The notes under the pieces were generated by a model. The model worked only from the letters and a program-made list of their open reading frames with translations. It was not told the DNA's origin and ran no database searches. Position numbers and translations under genes: made by a program. Of a stretch of 60,000 nucleotides of DNA, positions 11,111-22,125 are shown in pieces; the first letter of the stretch is position 1, and every line of letters starts with the position of its first letter. Origin of the DNA: Cristatella mucedo (Eukaryota; Bryozoa; Phylactolaemata; Cristatellidae). The stretch lies in contig WPIO01000002.1 in assembly GCA_009760855.2 (NCBI GenBank), positions 6,833,001 to 6,893,000 on the forward strand. The letters run 5' to 3'.

Positions 11111-12670
11111 GACGAATTGCGGTAGACGTAGATAAATGTAGCTTACATTGGCGGCCTGACGCTGCGCGGCGTCAAAGGCTTAACTATTAGCCGCAGGTTA
11201 GGCGTGTACGTTAGTGTCGGGGCGCTGCTCTAATTACAAAAGCGGAATGTGTCGGGCTCCCACAACACGCCCATTCTGGAAGCAGGCTTTGATTATACAC
11301 GCCGACGAAGAGCCTGCAACAGGATCTGCCAAGCCCCTCTAACCGAAAACATGTTGCTCGTCACTTTGGGATGTTTAAATATGTACGTACACGCAAAGAG
11401 CGTCGCGTGGAAGCTTTTCCAGACTTCTAGGATGAAGCTAAACGCGTAGTGACGGACGCACTTAGTCTCAGTTCAGCCAAAAGGTTTGCCGTTGAAGACA
11501 CGCCAGCCTCAAACCCTCGGTGGCGGCGACGGTGAAAGCGGCCCGCGTCTCTTGCGGACCGGTGGCTGGACTAGCAGAAGGCGTCGGCGGGCAGCCGTCG
11601 GCGAAGCAGCGCCGTGCGTTGCCTAATACGTGTCGGAGCGGTACGTAACCGGGTGCAGTGTTTTGGAAGTCGCCAACAGCCCTGAGTGAACGAATAATTC
11701 GCACCAGATATTTTCGGCCGTTTAAAAAAGGCTCCCGAGCAGCCCCTCAGAAAGAAATTGCCGTAACAGAACGCTTTTCTTCACTGCGAGCGGGCGGTCG
11801 GTCAGCTTACCCGCTGCTTCGCTTACTGAGTCGGTCGGTTCTCAGCTGCCGTGAAGGCAGCCGATGACGAAAGGACGACGTCCCAAAAAGAAACAGCAGC
11901 TGGAGACCGCTCGTCGAGTCGTCTGTTGCAGACGAGACGGAGGCAGCGAGCGCGAGGTTTTTTGGGGTGTGATCGCCGTCACGTGGTTCCGCCCCCCCCC
12001 CAGCTGACGTTCTGTCTGCCGAACGGGAGCGCTCCTTGCCGGCACGTAACTCGTTCCTTGCCGCGCAATTTACTTTCTGCCTGTGCGTCGGCCTGCACGC
12101 AAGCTATCCACTCTCTTCTCTCTCTTAACACCTCGTGCTCCGGAGCAGCACGCACGACGGCTGTTAGATCGTATAATACAGCCGTCGTCGACAACGCTTG
12201 TTCTTCATCGCGAGCCCGCGAGCCCCTGCAGTTTTACCTCACGCTTGTACTCCACCTCGCGGCTCCGTCAGCGCCAAGATCTGCCGCCGCTGCCTCTGCC
12301 TCTATCGCACCCGGTAATGAGATGGCGGAGCGAGCAGCTGCTGCCGCGAAACGGCACTATTGTGACTAGCTGCGGCGCCAGACAGAGCGCGCTCTGTTGA
12401 GTGAGCCACGCACCCGTTACCGCTGCTGGTGCCGTTGTAATTAGCGAAGCGCCCTATCAATAACGCACGCCTCGCCCTCCCACAATGGTTGGTAAATCGA
12501 CGCAGGACAGCGTACTCCTGTAAAAGCAGAAGCTCGTCCCACGGCTCTCTACGGTAGACGGTGTAGTGCAGCGCTGCAGCGCGGTTAAAATACAAGCGGC
12601 CACAACTGTGTGCCGAAAGCAACAGTTTATCGTGGGCCTGTTTATAGTGGTTACGCGCCGGCGCAAGCGC
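11111..12670. other. GC-rich stretch without recognisable gene
   Basis: Several overlapping ORFs in many frames (for example 11851-12369 +, 12302-12622 -) are rich in Arg, Ala and Ser and show no domain. Their overlap on both strands is typical of GC-rich non-coding DNA, where stops are rare. It could contain a CpG-rich promoter. Confidence 0.45.
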
Positions 12671-12826
12671 TTTACGCGGCGCGCTATGACCGGCGGAGTT
12701 AACTGTGCGAACTCCCGAAGCCCGAGTATGATAAACTATCCTACGCGTTTACGCGGCGCGCACCGGACCGACGGAGTTAACTGCGTGAGAACTCCCGAAG
12801 CCCGACTACAATAAGCTATCACACGC
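12671..12826. repeat. Direct tandem repeat, about 77 bp x 2
   Basis: Unit 1 starts 'tttacgcggcgcgctatga' at 12671 and unit 2 'tttacgcggcgcgcaccgg' at 12748. Both contain 'cggagttaactg' and 'gaactcccgaagcccga'. Function unknown. Confidence 0.75.
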
Positions 12827-13103
12827 CTGCGTCGCTAGCGATGGTCCGACCCCGATGGCGGACCGCTACAGCACCTTAAGGTACGAGTAGCTAACTGAGT
12901 AGCCGGTAGAACACAGCCGCGAAGTCTAAGTTGCACTTAGCTGTTCGTCGCCGTAGGTTCGACTCTCGTGCTCTCGAGGCGTAGTCTCGCATCGACTACC
13001 GAAGCTGCAGCCGCGAGCTCTGTCAGTCGTCTCGTTTATGCTCTCTCTCTCTCTCTCTCTGCCCTCTTGACCTTGAGCGTAGCTGCTATTTTTGTCGGAC
13101 CCG

Positions 13104-13241
13104 GTAGTAGGTGGTTTTTTCCCTATCGCAGCCTCACCCTCAAGATGCATCATTTTTACATTCGATCTCGCATTTGCTCGATCTCATTCAAAAATGATGC
13201 TTTTTAAGTGTGGTGTGCGATATGGAAAAACCCTCTACTAC
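13104..13241. repeat. Terminal palindrome in the left TIR
   Basis: The outermost bases 13104-13130 ('gtagtaggtgg', 'ccctatcgca') are nearly the reverse complement of 13216-13241 ('tgcgatatgg', 'ctctactac'), separated by about 85 nt. The loop holds a second inverted pair, 'gcatcattttt' and 'aaaaatgatgc', around 13147-13200. The end could therefore fold back on itself as a hairpin. Confidence 0.7.
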
Positions 13242-13430
13242 TCTATATTTTATAAGATTGTAAAATTACTATATAGTAGTGAAACATTTCTGCAAAAATT
13301 AGATCACACAGACAACTTAGTATATACTATAATGATTTTCCCCCATTAACTACTTATATAATAGTTAAATAAATTGTATTCCCTTAATATAAATGTCTGA
13401 CAAAAATGAACTTTCACGACGTGAGGGTGA
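13104..13430 (+). repeat. Left terminal inverted repeat of the Polinton
   Basis: The sequence from 'gtagtaggtgg' to 'cacgacgtgagggtga' recurs inverted at 32405-32688. Strongest blocks are 'ttcgatctcgcatttgctc', 'agatcacacagacaactta' and 'cacgacgtgagggtga'. The left copy is longer because it carries an extra stretch around 13131-13158. The inner end contains the polymerase start codon at 13393. Confidence 0.92.
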
Positions 13431-16400
13431 ATCTTTTAATGAACGTGCAAAAAGTCTAGTATCTTCTTATGAAATAAAGTTTGGTAATAAATATTTTTTT
13501 AAATAAGTACGGTAACTCATTTCGAATAGTTCATTATCCAGTTTCTACACATAATATAAAATAATTAATTGAAAAACTTTTTTCACATCAAAGAATAATT
13601 CCTAAAGTACAAAAAAGAAACAGTTTCTTTAAAGAAGCAAAACGTCTTTGTAAGATTGAAACAACTGGTTGGTTTCTAGGAAGAAAAAGTACAAATGGTA
13701 ATGAAATTGATCATGAATATGAAGGTTTTTAATTAGAAGATGCAGATCTTAATGTATTTAAAAGAAAATATACTCCAGGATTAATTGATATTATGACTGA
13801 TGTATCAACAAGTCTTAATAATGTAAAAATGTGTCGTTTTATACAACTTAAACTAGAAAATTCAAAGAATGAAATTATTTTTACAACACTTAAAGGTGCT
13901 CCATCAACTACATTAAATAGAGTTTCTCATTTCAAGTCAATTATTGGAACACATTTTTCTGTTATTGATAATGCCATAGATGAATGGAATGAGGGAGGAT
14001 CTTCTTGTAGGATTATTTCTATTGTTAATGCTTTTGTAAAATTTACTCGCTTTACTCCACAAATTGGTGGTTCATATGTTGCTTTACCAGATAAATTAAA
14101 AAACAAACGATGTGTTATAAATATAAAGAATAATGATGATAATTTGTGTGCATTGTGATGTGTGTTAAGAGCATTACACCCAAGAGACAATCATCCAGAA
14201 TTGATTCATGATTTAAGACAAATAATGTAGGATAAGTAAGAGCATTATTCATTCCAACTGATGAAAATGGTTCAAAAAATTAATTTATTGTTAATGAAAG
14301 AATTCTAATAAAATTAGAAGATTTACCAAAACTTGCTAAACTACTTAATGTTTCAATAAATGTTTATGAATATACTTCAGCACTTTCTCCACTAATTGTT
14401 AATTCTGATGAGAGTGAAAATCATATAGATTTACTTTTGTATACTAATCAAGGAAAATCTCATTATGCATTGATAAAATTTTTTAATGCTTTATGTAGAA
14501 CTGAGAAAGATGATGGTAGAACAAGGTTATTTTGTAAAAGATGTTTATCAAGATTTAATGAACAAGAAAAACTAGATAAACATGTTATTGATTGTAATTC
14601 AGAACACTGTGGAACATCAAGAATAAAAATGCCATCAGCTAATGCTAACAAGGATGGAACTGGGGATTTAATTATGTCTAGAGATTTTGATAAAATGATT
14701 AAGTCTCCATTAGTTGCATATGCAGATTTTGAATGTTTACTAGGATCTATTGATAAGCCAGAAGAAGCAGTAAAAGGTTTAGTTAATCAACATAAACCAT
14801 GTTCTGGTGCATATGTAATTTTTAACCATGAGGGCGAAATAGTATCAAAATATACTCAAACTCTTGGTCCAGATTGTCTTAGTAAATTCATTATTTCTTT
14901 AAAGAATAATTGTAAAAACAGATAAAAGAGCATAAAATACTTAAAAATTAAAAATGATTTGATAAATCATCAATGAAAGAAGAAAAACGTAATGATTGTG
15001 ATAATGCAACTAAATGTTGGATTTGTGGAAAATCTCTACCAAATGAATTAGAAAAAATTTAAAGTATTAGATCATTGTCATTTAACAGGTAAATACAGAG
15101 GTGCAGCACATGGTGCTCGTAATTCAAAACTAAAAATCTCTCCAAAATCTTTTAAACTTCCAGTATATATCCATAATGTCAGAGGATATGATTCACATTT
15201 AATGTTTAGTACACTAAATTGTGACATGGATAAAAAACAAGTAATTGCTAATAACAAAGAGAGATTTTTAACTATAGATTTTGGAAATATTTCTCAGAGA
15301 TTATTATCAATTGTTACAAAGCTCACTACCTGAGGTAATAAATAATTTTTCAACAGCATACGATAAATTTAATGTAATAAGACAACATTTAAAAAATATG
15401 AAGGTACAGTAAATGATGATAATAAAATAGCAATACCAACAAAGAAAGGAATTTATCCTTATGAGTACATGGATTCTTTTACTAGATTTGAAGAAACAAG
15501 TTTACCACCAATTGAAAAGTTCTATTCAAGTCTTAGTGGACACATTTCAAAAGAAGATTGTGAACATGCAAATAAAGTATGGAATGCTTTTGAAATAAAA
15601 AAATTAAAAGAACATCATGATTTATACTTAACAATTGATATTTTAGGATTAGCAGATTTTTTGAGAGATTTCGTGATCTTATAATTAAAAACTATGAAAT
15701 AGATCCTGCAAAGTTTTCAATAACCCCTCAATTAACTTGGACAGCAGGGTTAAAACAAACTGGTGTTGTTCTCGAACTTCTTACTGATCCAGATATGTAT
15801 TTATTCTTTGAAAAAAGAATTAGTGGAGGAATGATGCAAGTATCAAAACGTCTTGCGAAAGCAAATAATTCTAGATGTTCTGATTTTGATCCTAAGAAAT
15901 TAATTTCACATCAATTATATTTTGATGCAACTAAACTTAATGGATGGGCTATGAAACAACCTTTACATACTGGTGGATTTAATTTCCAATCAAAACAAAA
16001 AGTAAAATTATGGAATGAAAATAAAAATGATATAATTAAATCTTGTAGACCAATATCAAATAAGGGATATATTCTTGAAGTTAATATACATTGTCCAAGA
16101 GAAAAACACGATCTATTCTCAGATTATTCTTTACTTCAAGAGAACTAACGAATAACTAAAACTAAATATTCACAATATCAACAATCTTTTGAAAGAGGTA
16201 ATGATCGAGTAGAGAAACTAGTATTATATTTAGAACCAAAAAATATGTTATTCACTATCTCAATCTTAAAAATTGAATATAATTAGGATATGAGTTAAAA
16301 AATATACATAGAGTATTAGAATGTTAGCAATCTGACTGGCTATCACCTTACATAGATAAAAATATAGCACTTAAAGGAAAAGCAATAAATGATTTTGAAA

Positions 16401-18536
16401 AAATTCTTCAAACTATTAAATAAAGCTTTCTTTGGTAAATTAAGGGAAAATGTTTGGGGTAGAAAAAATATTGAATTGTTAAACGGAGAACCAAGTGAAG
16501 ATTTAGTGAAAATGATGAATGAAAATGAAAATGAATACAATTTATAGACACCCTAAATGTGTTGATAGGAAAATATTATCTAATAACATTATCTGTGTAG
16601 AAAGCGATAAGGAATCTGTAACACTTTATAAATCTGGAAAAATGGATGGCAGCAAATTTTCAAAAACTTTACGATGATAAAACCAACTTACTAGTTATGG
16701 GCAAACATAGTGTGATTAAGAAATTGGAAAGGCTGATGCTCAAAATTCCTTCTGCCAGCATATCTCCTGTTGAATCAGCTCGAAATCTAAGTGTCATGTT
16801 CCAAAGCGACCTCTCGTTAGACGACCATATCAGCTCCACAGTCAAATCTGCCTATTTTCAGCTTCATAACATTGCTAAAATTTGGGCTCGTTTAGATAAG
16901 GATACCACGTCTAAGTTGGTCCATGCATTCGTGACATCCCGTCTCGACTTCTATAACTGACTGCTTGCTAGCCTACCAGCATGTGCGATTAGGCGATTGC
17001 AGCTGGTGCAAAACTCTGCAGCTAGGCTTGTCTGTCGTGAGCATCGCAGTTGCCACATTACTCCACTTCTCGCCGACCAGTCAAGCGACGGATTGACTTC
17101 AAGGTTTTGTCGCTCACTTTTAGGTCCTATCATTTTTTGGCTCCAGCCTATCTCTCAGATATACTCCCCCATCAGGCCAAGCATCGTACCATCTGCTTTT
17201 CGGAATCCAACACTCTACGAATACCTCGTACAATCCTTAAATCCTTTGGAGACAGTGCATTTAGTTCGTATGCTCCCAAAGCCTGGAACTCCCTCCCGAC
17301 TTACGTCAGAACATCCCCTGACCTGACCACATTTAAAAGGAACTTAAAACCACACCTATTTAGGACAGCATTTAGTGGGTCCCCGTGATTCGTCCTTTAC
17401 GTGCTTATGCGTGCTGACACTGTGCATGCTGCCACTAACCACATTTGCATGCTGACCCTGTACATGTCACCCCTAACCATGTTATTCATTTTGTTTGTTT
17501 ATCAAGCATGATATTACTCACCATTCAATTGGATTTCCTTTGCAGCAAATGAAAAGCGCCTAGAAAGTGATTGTGTTCTCTGAGGGCGCTTTATCAAGTG
17601 CATTATTATTATTATGATTGTAAAATCAATTTATGTTGGATTTTGTATTCTTGATCTTTCAAAGATATTGATGCAAAAATTCTATTATCTAACAATAAAA
17701 AAAGATATGAATATAAAATAAACTTATTATACACTGATATTGATTCATTAGTTATGGAGATTTTTTACAGAGGATGTTTATAAAGATTCTATTGAATATC
17801 CAGAAACATTGGATCTCAATACTTTTCCTGGCGATTATTCATTTTGGAAAGATGAGAAAGCAAATATTATAATAATAAGTAACAATAAAGTTGTTGGTAA
17901 ATTTAAAGATGAGATAACAGATAAAATTAAAACAGCAGCATTTAATGAATTTGTTTTCCTCAGACCAAAACTTTTCTCTTACAATGTTTGCATTGATGAA
18001 GAAATTTTCGATAAAGAAGGAAAACAAATAGGAAAAACTAAGAATGCATATGAAATCAATGAAAAATTTGATAAAGAAGGAAAACAAGTAGGTCAATCTA
18101 AAAAAAATGGAAAGTATTAAATGAAAACTTCGTTGACAAGAAATTGAAATACGATGATTTAAAATCACGTTTACAAGATTAAATAGATACTACTTGTAAT
18201 CAATCATTAATTCGAAGTGAAAAGCATATAATGTATACCGTAAATCAAAATAAAGTTGCACTATCAGCATTTGAGTCAAAACGATACTGGTTAGATTGCG
18301 GAGTTTGTAGTTATGCTTACGGCCACTATAGAATAAAAGAGACAGGTGGAAAATGCTTTGAATGTGTGAATAATATTGATATAGATGCCAAAATGAAGGA
18401 ATGAAGACAACAAACAAGTTTTTATAAGAGAGTCAGATTTGCTGATAAAGAGAAAATGGAAACAGATAAATAATACGTTGACATCCAAGCAGAAATAGAT
18501 CCGTTTAAGTCACTAGAGAAATTAAATATAAATTAA
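13393..18536 (+). pseudogene. Protein-primed family B DNA polymerase (pPolB), broken by stops, frameshifts and a LINE
   Basis: This would replicate the element from its ends by protein priming. Family features in order: an N-terminal region with 'EWNEGGSS' (about 13984); 'AYADFECLL' (exonuclease motif, 14718); a Cys pair followed by 'DHCHLTGKYRGAAH' (15070); 'HNVRGYDSHL' (second exonuclease motif, 15170); 'FRDFVIL'-type and 'SGGMMQVSKRLAKAN' blocks (15640-15870); 'KLLNKAFFGKLREN' (motif B, 16410); 'YTDIDSLV' (motif C, 17732), with Ile where the family usually has Thr; and a C-terminal 'SKRYWLDCGVCSYAYGH' (18270). The start at 13393 lies inside the left TIR. In-frame stops occur, for example TAA 13731, TGA 14158, TGA 16274, TAA 16280 and TAG 16325. 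Frame changes occur near 13500, 14235, 15060, 15330, 16150 and 16400. 16642-17614 is inserted LINE-A. It cannot make an active enzyme. Confidence 0.92.
16642..17614 (+). mobile_element. LINE-A copy 2, inserted in the polymerase gene
   Basis: 5'-truncated LINE-A holding only the C-terminal third of its ORF ('NLLVMGK' to 'RTAFSGSP') and the 3' tail with ATT repeats. It interrupts the polymerase between its motif B and motif C regions, and coding sequence resumes at about 17615. It is similar to copy 3 at 54670-55650. It has a frame change near 16957 and another near 17080, where a block present in copies 1 and 3 is missing. The insertion postdates integration of the Polinton. A clear target duplication was not identified. 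Confidence 0.9.
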
Positions 18537-18556
18537 TAAAAATATTTAACTATTAT

Positions 18557-18757
18557 ATGGTGGATACAGAAGTTTTCTAATTTTCAGAAGAAGATTCTAT
18601 TGGCTTCACTAATAGTGAATGTGAGTCCTTTTCAGATGAAGATCCTGATTACGTTCCTGAATTAGAATCAGAATAAGATTATTATGCTCGTGAAGAAGGT
18701 GATATAAGTCTTGGAGAGTGTGATGAAGTATTTGAAAGTGTAGAAGATGAACTTTAA
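18557..18757 (+). pseudogene. Small acidic ORF with two in-frame TAA codons
   Basis: One frame of 66 codons rich in Asp, Glu and Ser ('SFSDEDPDYVPELESE', 'EVFESVEDEL') is interrupted by TAA after codon 7 and after 'LESE'. No homolog is recognised. It follows the polymerase directly and may be its own gene or a separated C-terminal remnant. Composition argues that both sides of each stop belong to one protein. Confidence 0.5.
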
Positions 18758-18781
18758 AAACTATTTTTACTTATATAGATA

Positions 18782-19057
18782 ATGGATGTTTCAAGAATTC
18801 TTAGCTGTGAACAATCTAGAGAAATGGCAATAAAAATCTGTTTCCAAAAACTTAGAGGAGAAGATCAACGAATAGTTAAGCATTCACTTGATAAACTTAT
18901 TCCAGAATTAGATAGTTTATTTATTAGTGTTCTTACTGAAATCTGTGATACATGTGATAAACTAATGGAATGTCGTAGCAAGATAAACGAAATGCTAGAA
19001 GAAGCAAATAAAACATCTAAAACACCAAAAACTAATCCTGATGTACAAATTCTTTAA
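18782..19057 (+). CDS. Unknown small protein, paralog A (intact)
   Basis: Uninterrupted 91-codon ORF, one of the few intact genes of the element. It is helical and charged, with 'RILSC' near the N-terminus and 'PELDSLF...EICDTCDKL' in the middle (a Cys-x-x-Cys pair), then a Lys/Thr-rich tail. A TATATAGAT motif lies directly before the start. It is followed after 11 bp by a diverged second copy (19069-19337), so the pair arose by tandem duplication. Function unknown; no known Polinton core family is recognised. Confidence 0.75.
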   Translation: MDVSRILSCEQSREMAIKICFQKLRGEDQRIVKHSLDKLIPELDSLFISVLTEICDTCDKLMECRSKINEMLEEANKTSKTPKTNPDVQIL

Positions 19058-19068
19058 TCATATATAGT

Positions 19069-19337
19069 AATGAAGTTTTATAGGATTCTAAGCTGTAAAA
19101 AGGCTAGAAAATTAGCAGAAAAAAATTTGTAGTATTCAATTAAAATGTGTTAGTAAAGATATACTTAAAAACTATCTTTATAAGTTTATTCCAGACTTAG
19201 ATGATATAATTATTATGGGTCTTATAGATATTTGTGATGCATGTGATAAAATACATGAATATGAAAGAAAGCTAGAAAAAAGTATTACAAATACAAGGAT
19301 CTTATCATGTGGTAATTGGATTATGTATGTTATTTAA
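19069..19337 (+). pseudogene. Unknown small protein, paralog B (one frameshift)
   Basis: It shares with paralog A the order 'RILSCKKARKLA', then a second frame with 'IPDLDDIII' and 'DICDACDKIHEYERK'. The frame change falls in a run of seven As at about 19119-19126, so it may be a real mutation or a homopolymer error. An ATATATAGTA motif precedes the start. Function unknown. Confidence 0.65.
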
Positions 19338-19374
19338 TTTGTGTGCACGTAAGTTTTTTATAATTATATAGGAA

Positions 19375-19888
19375 ATGCAAGCAACTTCTGATGTTAGCGA
19401 TCCAACTCTTGCAACTACTGCTACAGCACTAAAAGCTTTCGTTGATCATCTTGTTAAATCAAGAATGACATTTTACGATCAACAAACACTTGATTCAGAT
19501 ATTTCAGTTATGACTGATGCCTCAGTTAAGAAATTCTATCTAGAGGAATGTGTTATTGAAGCTCAAAAGGTAATCAATGCAGGATTATCAGATGTAACAG
19601 CAAATCTAGAAACAACAATTAGGGCTAAAGTTAATGCACTTCTAGATACACCTGGTGAAATATCTGGATACACAACATGGATTGCATCACAACTTCCAAA
19701 ACTCTCAACTGTTATCTCAGGGGTATCAGGAGTTAAACCTGACATCTCTGGAATTGTCAAGGATGAATGTTATGCTGTTCTACCTGATATTTCTGATGGT
19801 ACAAGTGCAAGACAAAATAGCAACTGCAGCAGCTCTAGCAGCACAAGCACAAACAACTACTGATGCACCTGCACCAACCACTGTATAA
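19375..19888 (+). pseudogene. Unknown Ala/Thr-rich virion-type protein (one frameshift)
   Basis: About 170 codons. The first 145 are open ('MQATSDVSDPTLATTATA', 'LDTPGEISGYTTWIASQL', 'PDISGIV'), then the frame changes near 19805 and continues as an Ala/Gln-rich tail ('AALAAQAQTTTDAPAPTTV') to 19888. The composition resembles minor structural proteins of small DNA viruses, but no family is recognised. 'AATTATATAGGAA' precedes the start. Alternatives are a scaffold or a second fibre-type protein. Confidence 0.6.
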
Positions 19889-19929
19889 TTAATTTAAATT
19901 AAAACAAAATAAAAACAATATTATAGAAA

Positions 19930-20269
19930 ATGGTTTCAGTTGAAACAAGAGGAAAAGACTGTCTTAGCGAAGTTCAAGGTCAACAATATTCAAACTTCAT
20001 AACAATATTCAAACTTTCAAACTTCAAGATCTTCGTTTCCAATGGGAAGGATAGAAGATATTAAATCAACACGGTTAGATACTGTAAAAATAGTATTAGA
20101 ATATAAAGCACTAAGAATCAATCACTCTGAACAAGAAATAGCAAGTATATTTACCAAAGTTAGAGATGGTTCAATCTTTGAAGAGTTTCATAAAGACTTA
20201 AAAAAGACTTTAAAAGAGATGCAAGAACTAATAGTTTGTATATCCAACTATTTTGCTATCATCTTTTAG
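19930..20269 (+). pseudogene. Unknown small helical protein (frameshifted)
   Basis: Starts 'MVSVETRGKDCLSEVQ' after the motif TATTATAGAAA. It passes through a short internal duplication around 'ttcaaacttca' (19987-20033), which probably caused the frame change, and continues as 'DTVKIVLEYKALRINHSE' to 'IAIIF' at 20269. No domain is recognised; predicted helical and charged. Confidence 0.5.
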
Positions 20270-20287
20270 ACAATAATCAAAGTTTAA

Positions 20288-20784
20288 TCAAGCAAATTGC
20301 GAATACAAACGTAATGCTTCAAGATCTCTCGCAATTGCTGCATCAACAGGATCATCAAAGTAACCAATATGATATTGATGACAATCTATTGTAATAGGTG
20401 ATTGCCATTTAATATGTCTTTTGTGGAAACACTCATACGAAGCCACTTTTGTTATTTCTTTTTTCCTCTATTTCTATTGTTTTCCGAACGATTTGCAATT
20501 CTTAAACTGGAAATTCTATTATCTAATTTATTTCCATCAATATGATCAATTTCAAAGATAGGCACTTCTTTGTAAATAATAAGCCAAGCCAAGCGATGCG
20601 CTTTAAATGATTTTCCATCTATTGATATCAATCTATATCCACGACTTTTTATTGAACCTGCTTCACTTTCAGCTATTGCAGTTCCTGTTCTATCAAGTTT
20701 CCAGACAAATTTACCTGAAAAAGCATTATATGCCAACAATTCATTAACATGTTCTCTGAAAGCAACGACTTCAGCAAAAGACAT
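20288..20784 (-). pseudogene. HNH-AP2 homing endonuclease (one frameshift)
   Basis: A free-standing HNH homing nuclease would cut an allele lacking it and spread by repair. On the minus strand the first frame (20784-20455) has 'FSGKFVWKLDRTG', 'GYRLISIDGKSFKAHRLAW' and the HNH core 'IDHIDGNKLDNRISSLRIA', with conserved His and Asn residues followed by 'SENNRNRG'. After a frame change in an A-rich run near 20458, the second frame gives an AP2-type DNA-binding block ('HIKWQSPITI', 'YHIGYFDDPVDAAIARDLEA') and a TGA at 20288. This HNH-plus-AP2 layout is common in phages and large DNA viruses. The start has TATATAGAAATG on its strand and is divergent from the PLA2 gene. It is unusual cargo for a Polinton. 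Confidence 0.88.
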
Positions 20785-20832
20785 TTCTATATACTATTTT
20801 TTAGCTGTTTAAAATAATTCAATTTATATAGA
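20785..20832. promoter_or_regulatory. Divergent start region (HNH-AP2 / PLA2-like) with two TATATAGA motifs
   Basis: 48 bp separate the two divergent start codons. Each gene has the same block next to its ATG: minus strand TATATAGAAATG, plus strand TTATATAGAATG. This suggests two back-to-back initiation sites. Confidence 0.6.
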
Positions 20833-21566
20833 ATGTCGTATTTTGAAAGGAAATCTTCTCTATCTGATCACTAACTAAAACAAATACACAACTCAAAAGA
20901 ACTAATTTCAATTAGATTGAAATATTCTGATCTTTCTGGTAATATTTTTATTCTTGTTACAAAGACCCAACTAGCAAAAGTAGAAAGTGTAGAAGTAAAG
21001 GAATTTGATTACAATAGAATCTTAGTGTTAAACAACTAAAGGCTAATAGAAAACAAGGTTCTGGTTTAGCTGACTTTATAAACAAGTTAACTGGTAACCA
21101 TGAGATGCATATGCGTCTTCCATCTGATGTTAAATCTGAGTATGTAGATAATGGTTCATTCAATGATGCTAGCCGTTACTCATATGTGGGGCCAGGTACA
21201 CGTTTCAAAGAAAGAATGGAACAATCCTACGAAGATGTTAATGATTTAGATAAATCTGCTTTAGTGCACGATAGTCTTTACACAGAAACAAGTTCAATGT
21301 CTTAGCCGAAACGAACAGAAATAAGAAATTTATGTGATTTAGTTTTAGCAGAATCTGCTGAACCATCATACGTTCGTGAAGATGCGAAAACTGTTGCAGC
21401 TGTTATGGCAGCAAAAAGCTAGGTAGGTTTAGGTATGTTGAACGAATCGTTTGCAATTTATTTCTTAAAAGATAAAGTAAGCAATCCTGCAAGTTTGAAT
21501 AAGATTAAAAAATATGTTAGAGGAATCGTTGATAGAATTATTGATATAACTAGAAAAAAGATATAA
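20833..21566 (+). pseudogene. PLA2-like protein (vPLA2-type domain), stops and a frameshift
   Basis: Virion phospholipase A2-like domains help parvoviruses and some adintoviruses cross endosomal membranes. Here the second half has 'YSYVGPGTRF' (calcium-loop-like) and 'DLDKSALVHDSLYT', with the catalytic-type His-Asp pair, then 'CDLVLAESAE' and a C-terminal helical tail ending at 21566. The N-terminal part (20833-21040) is in another frame, with a TAA at 20872. TAG codons at 21303 and 21420 interrupt the rest. Domain assignment rests on the GPGT and HD motifs and their order. Confidence 0.75.
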
Positions 21567-21639
21567 AAAGTTAACTAACCTAATTTTTGCTTTGTTTATT
21601 GTTTTATCTACTTTTGTTTTTATTTATTTTTTTCAACGT

Positions 21640-22125
21640 CTAATAGTCTACAGGATTGAATTCAGTTCGTTTAACAACACTATAAACTTTAACTTGATCT
21701 AATTTCAATCTAATATTAGGTCTTTCTTCAGAATTATAAGTATCTTTAGTTACATAACTTCCATCTAGAATACCAGTAATAGCAAAATCAGTTCCAAGTT
21801 TTTGAATTACGCCAGCAATACTATTAAATTGTAGTTGTTTGTTCTCTTGATTAAAGAATATACTTGGTTTACTACCAAAATCAAATCTTACTCCAATAGT
21901 TAAACGTTGAGATTAATTGTAACCACTAAATTTAAGTTTATTACTGCTCTATTAACAATATCTTCTAGTGCAGGTCTCATATCTTCACTGATATAGATCC
22001 ATGCATTAGTATGGTTTAGAATCGTTAGTAAATTTCTCTTCAATGTGAACACGTGCTGGTTTTCCTTTTAGAATGACAACAGAAGAATTTTCAAGCCCAA
22101 CAAATTTTTTATCTTTTAATTCCGT
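21640..22125 (-). pseudogene. Unknown minus-strand protein with probably lost start codon
   Basis: About 160 codons in several frames: 'DKKFVGLENSSVVILKG', 'AWIYISEDMRPALEDIV' and 'RLTIGVRFDFGSKPSIFF' up to 'TEFNPVDY'. A TAA lies inside the last part (about 21914). No ATG is available, but the element's start motif TATATAGAA is directly followed by ACG at 22125-22123, suggesting an ATG-to-ACG change. Beta-rich composition would suit a virion protein; no family is recognised. Confidence 0.55.

Noticed and set aside
11851-12814. ORFs up to 172 codons in a GC-rich stretch
   Set aside because: Open in several frames on both strands, no domain, composition dictated by GC content.
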